Shown piece after piece: positions 61,013 to 64,000 of a stretch of DNA of 64,000 nt (position 1 is its first letter; the number at the start of each line of letters is the position of its first letter). Origin of the DNA: Perilla frutescens (taxonomy: Eukaryota; Streptophyta; Magnoliopsida; Lamiales; Lamiaceae). The DNA lies in assembly GCA_026008535.1 (NCBI GenBank), contig BRKX01000006.1, positions 6,470,501 to 6,534,500 on the forward strand, in the 5' to 3' direction. Position numbers and translations under genes: made by a program. Below the pieces are notes generated by a model. It ran no database searches. It worked only from the letters and a program-made list of their open reading frames with translations, and had not been told where the DNA came from.

Positions 61013-62045
61013 TATATGCTGATATGATGATATATACTCATTTGCTTCATTTTTTCATGCCCTTCATTTACACAAAGTCAGTTACTATATTCGTAGTAAT
61101 GTCTACTCAAATTATTTTAGTATACTACAATAACCATTCGTTGTCAAGAAGTAGAAATAATATAACCATTCTAAATGTACGCTATGGTATGGTATATCGG
61201 TATACCGTACCGTACCGCGGTTGCGGATTGTTGATATATACCGATGTACTGACATATCGATATATACCGGCCTTACCTTGGATGTAGCGAAACATCTGGT
61301 CTACCGAATACTGAAATATACTGTATATTTGGTATACCGCGCTACACCGATATCTTTTAACTCCCATATCGACACCGTACACAACATTGTCGATACAGTA
61401 TGCTAACGTACGGATGCCTACTGTATACCCAAAATTCGATCTACGCAGGTATTTTTCGGTAGTCTAAGTGCAGTATTTCGATAATATGGATTTCCTCATT
61501 CCTTTAAAAACAATTGTACCAAAATTATTTGTAAATATTGGTTTTAAGCAAGTCCCTACATTGTACAACATTACTCTTCCACTTAGTATGCGTCCTTGAA
61601 TTTGATTAAACAAACGTCTTTGAAATGATTTGCAACAACTATTGTGGACGTTCTGCAATTATTAAGTAATTCACAATTATCGGAATTATCCCGAACGTTT
61701 GACACTTAAAAGCGATCTAGGTAATCGTCATCCCCCGGCTGTACTCGGCCTACAATATACACAGCATAAAGAAGGTATTTTTGGGCAAATCATCCCCAAG
61801 TATTGCAACTCCAACAACAAATAATTTATAAATTATTAAATCATGTATACGGACTTATTACTGTCATCATAATCTGTACCCCACCGTTCTTAAATGGAAA
61901 AAAACATTCAACTTGGAAACCAATTGATCTACACCGTATTTAACCAATCCATGACCGTAATCCAAGCCCAAAAAAAGTTAATGTTCCTGTTTTTTAACAT
62001 GTGTACGTCCGTTTCACGTTTGCTTAAAAAACGACGGGATCTGAG
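61013..62045. other. Intergenic DNA with GGTATACC-rich block
   Basis: 61,180-61,440 is built from overlapping palindromic words (GGTATA, TATACC, CGGTAT, CCGTAC), giving self-complementary single strands and open frames rich in Tyr on both strands. The remainder has no gene. Confidence 0.5.
61180..61440. repeat. Degenerate GGTATACCG-type palindromic repeat block
   Basis: Dense short palindromes (TCGGTATACCGTACCG, ATATCGATATATACCGG, TTGGTATACCGCG) similar in style to the TTCGAT-rich hAT element at 48387-49043 and possibly a foldback element of another family. No target duplication was identified. Confidence 0.6.
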
Positions 62046-62662
62046 TCAGGCATAGCCCCACCAGTACAGCACCGGAGCTGGGCACCACCTGGGGTCCCCG
62101 CCCATGCACCGGGCAATGACCCACTGTACGTCGAGCCTCCCTAACCGACCGGCTGTGAAAACTTCATGCAGTAACGCGTAATTTGGCTCCCCTTTCAGCC
62201 GGAACACGAGATTCTGCATCGGCTCATGCTACATTACGAAGGACGAGGACCAAAAATTTGAAATTAAACATTAATAATCGCAATTAACCTAACAAACTGA
62301 AAATTTTAAGCCCAACTTACGTGGGCGACATTGTAGCGCTCCCAATATATAGGCCAAGCCGTGACTCTGTTATCTGCTGAGTCGTATTGAATCCCAGGCA
62401 GCGATTTGAACCATAAAAAGGCCTCAAAATGGTTACGGAGCTCGTCCACCTTGCAGGCCACATCAACGGCACTTATAGGCTAACGGAAAGCGTCTGACAT
62501 GGTGGCGGCAATCACTTCCATGGAAGCGGCGGCGGTCTCGGCATCGCGAATGCGGCCTTGAGTTATTTCCACGAGCAGATATTGCAGCAAGCGAATCTCC
62601 TTCTTCTCCCCCTGTATGCAATTGTACACCCCTTGAATCGGCAGCCGCATTCGGAAGGTCAT
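62046..62662 (-). pseudogene. Second MYB/SANT-like transposon-associated gene, one stop
   Basis: Two exons: 62662-62321 and 62228-62046, GT-AG intron in phase 0. It begins MTFRMRLPIQGVYNCIQGEK and has KEIRLLQYLLVEITQGRIRD, a TAG stop at 62482-62480, then VDVACKVDELRNHFEAFLWF, LPGIQYDSADNRVTAWPIYW and ERYNVAH. The second exon continues with MQNLVFRLKGEPNYALLHEV and a C-terminal WVIARCMGG ... YWWGYA. This is the Myb/SANT-like pattern (leucine-rich start, 'K...L...F..F..L..l.GI.yd...n.V.A....W..Y', 'G...y..L...F'). About 174 codons, different from the gene at 55174-55854. The coding region is GC-rich against an AT-rich background. Confidence 0.6.
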
Positions 62663-64000
62663 GGCGACAGTGTTCTCAGTGGAGAGGTTGGGGCTTCACC
62701 GATGTTGTTCGTCTGCATTTAGGGCTTGTGCAATTATGAGGCGACATAAAGTGTTAAATGTCAATTTAGTCCTTCAAGTTACCCGCATAGGCAGCATTGC
62801 TGAGGAATCGGGCTGGGCCAGATGTCGAGTCCACATATTCATAGGCCCGTTGGAAATAATAGTAAATCGTTTCTGCATGTTGTTATTAATACACTTCTCA
62901 TTCTTATTATGTAAATCATTATCAATATATACATACTAATATTTGTCTTCTTTGATATATAATTACTTTCAAACAATTAACCTTGATCCATCAGCATTGT
63001 GTGAGCATATAATAGGCACGTCTAAATGACATATTGTTTTATTTAGGACGTGCTACTCGAATAAGAATAATATGCTCATACGAATCACATATAATTACAC
63101 TAATGTTATTTAATATTGACTAGCAAATGTACTAACCACTCACAAATGGTTAAAAAACACATTCGAAAATGTTTAAGAATAATATTATTCATATTATTCT
63201 TATTCATATTATTAATAGTAGTATTCATGCTACTATTATTATTATAGTTATTATTATTAGTATAATTGGTTGTATTATTATCAGAATTATTATTCTTTTT
63301 AGTATTCTTAGCATTATTATGATGACGAATGTTATTTTAATGTAGATGCTTGTTTATATAATTTTCATGATTTTCTTTTTTCTTATTACCAGCATTATTC
63401 TTAGTAAAGGAATTCTGGTTATTATCATAATAATAATGCATAATACTATGATTATTATGAACCTTTTTATTATTAGTATTGTTAATGTTTATCTTACGAA
63501 TATGATTTAATTTTCCCGCAAATTCAACCCTTTTTATCAACTGAGGCAATTTTGTAGTAATTAATATGCTTAAATAACCAAATTACGATTGTTTAATTAA
63601 CGATAAATCCAATGAAGCAATATGTGTTACGTTATTCCCTGTCACTCTGTATTTGAATTATTAAATTATTTTACAATTACATAATAAACTAGATATATAT
63701 TGTATTGAAAATAAATACATCACATCTTTATATTCACAAAAAAAGTGAACGCAAACCTGTATGAACTTCATATATTTTAAAAGGAGTAATGATTTTCCGC
63801 CAGATTCTGGCTAGCCAGAATGTTTTATTATTTTTAATATTTAATTAATTTAATTAATAAAACAGTAATTATTCAATAAATTAACATTGATGCCCTCGAT
63901 AATAATTAGGGCAACTCTATATGCGCTTCAATTCAGAAGAACTCGAAGATGGAAAAAAATAAAGAAGTGAAGAAAAGAAAGAAGATGACGTTGCGCCCCT
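62663..64000. other. AT-rich right end of the window
   Basis: No gene. 62,995-63,090 contains an imperfect inverted repeat (GAGCATAT ... CACGTC ... GGACGTG ... ATATGCTC). 63,170-63,490 is low-complexity, dominated by TTATTA/TAATAA trinucleotides. The last 150 bp becomes purine-rich (GAAGA words) and may be the leader of a gene beyond the window. Confidence 0.5.

Noticed and set aside
63337..63549. Asn/His-rich 70-codon minus-strand frame
   Set aside because: Translation of a TTATTA-type low-complexity region.

Overview
This window is nuclear DNA from a flowering plant. The protein-coding genes are plant-specific and intron-rich with GT-AG introns. They include chloroplast-targeted photosynthesis proteins and a plant-type bZIP60. 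The spaces between genes are AT-rich and hold plant transposons: Ty1/copia, Ty3/gypsy, MULE, hAT, Helitron, Stowaway and PIF/Harbinger relatives. The gene sequences look eudicot. An asterid such as a member of Lamiales is my guess, but the sequence alone does not prove it.

Layout. 1-4,300 is a small gene cluster: the 3' end of ribosomal protein L35 (+), a six-exon LHCB7 light-harvesting gene (-) and a single-exon CP12 gene (-). 4,300-19,300 is gene-poor and transposon-rich. It holds a short Helitron with both ends visible, a Stowaway-type MITE, a 1.35-kb MULE-type foldback element with a 10-bp target duplication, a long inverted repeat, a FAR1-like gene fragment carrying a 110-bp tandem repeat, a dead Ty3/gypsy gag and a dead MYB/NAM-associated transposon gene. 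19,382-24,935 holds BUBR1/MAD3 (+, 11 exons) and an intronless U2AF35 gene (+).

After another AT-rich gap with a second copy of the MULE family, a 6.06-kb Ty1/copia retrotransposon (-) with both LTRs sits at 30,059-36,120, inserted into an older MITE. 36,796-38,564 is bZIP60, the ER-stress transcription factor whose mRNA is a substrate of IRE1. 40,161-45,359 is the alpha subunit of PPi-dependent phosphofructokinase (+, 19 exons).

45,400-64,000 has no recognisable host gene. It contains two MITEs (one a hAT-type element with an 8-bp target duplication) and then, from 50,387 to 62,662, a group of four transposon-type genes. These are a DUF1985/Ulp1-protease gene that is complete except for one stop codon, a decayed FAR1/MULE transposase with SWIM finger, and two MYB/SANT-like genes carrying one or two stops. 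This cluster resembles MULEs that carry Ulp1-like protease genes and is the least ordinary part of the window.

The host genes work in separate pathways: translation, light harvesting, Calvin-cycle redox control, the spindle checkpoint, 3' splice-site recognition, the unfolded protein response and cytosolic glycolysis. Nothing suggests a functional cluster. Exon boundaries were read by eye from reading frame and GT-AG sites; protein family names rest on recalled family features, not on a search.
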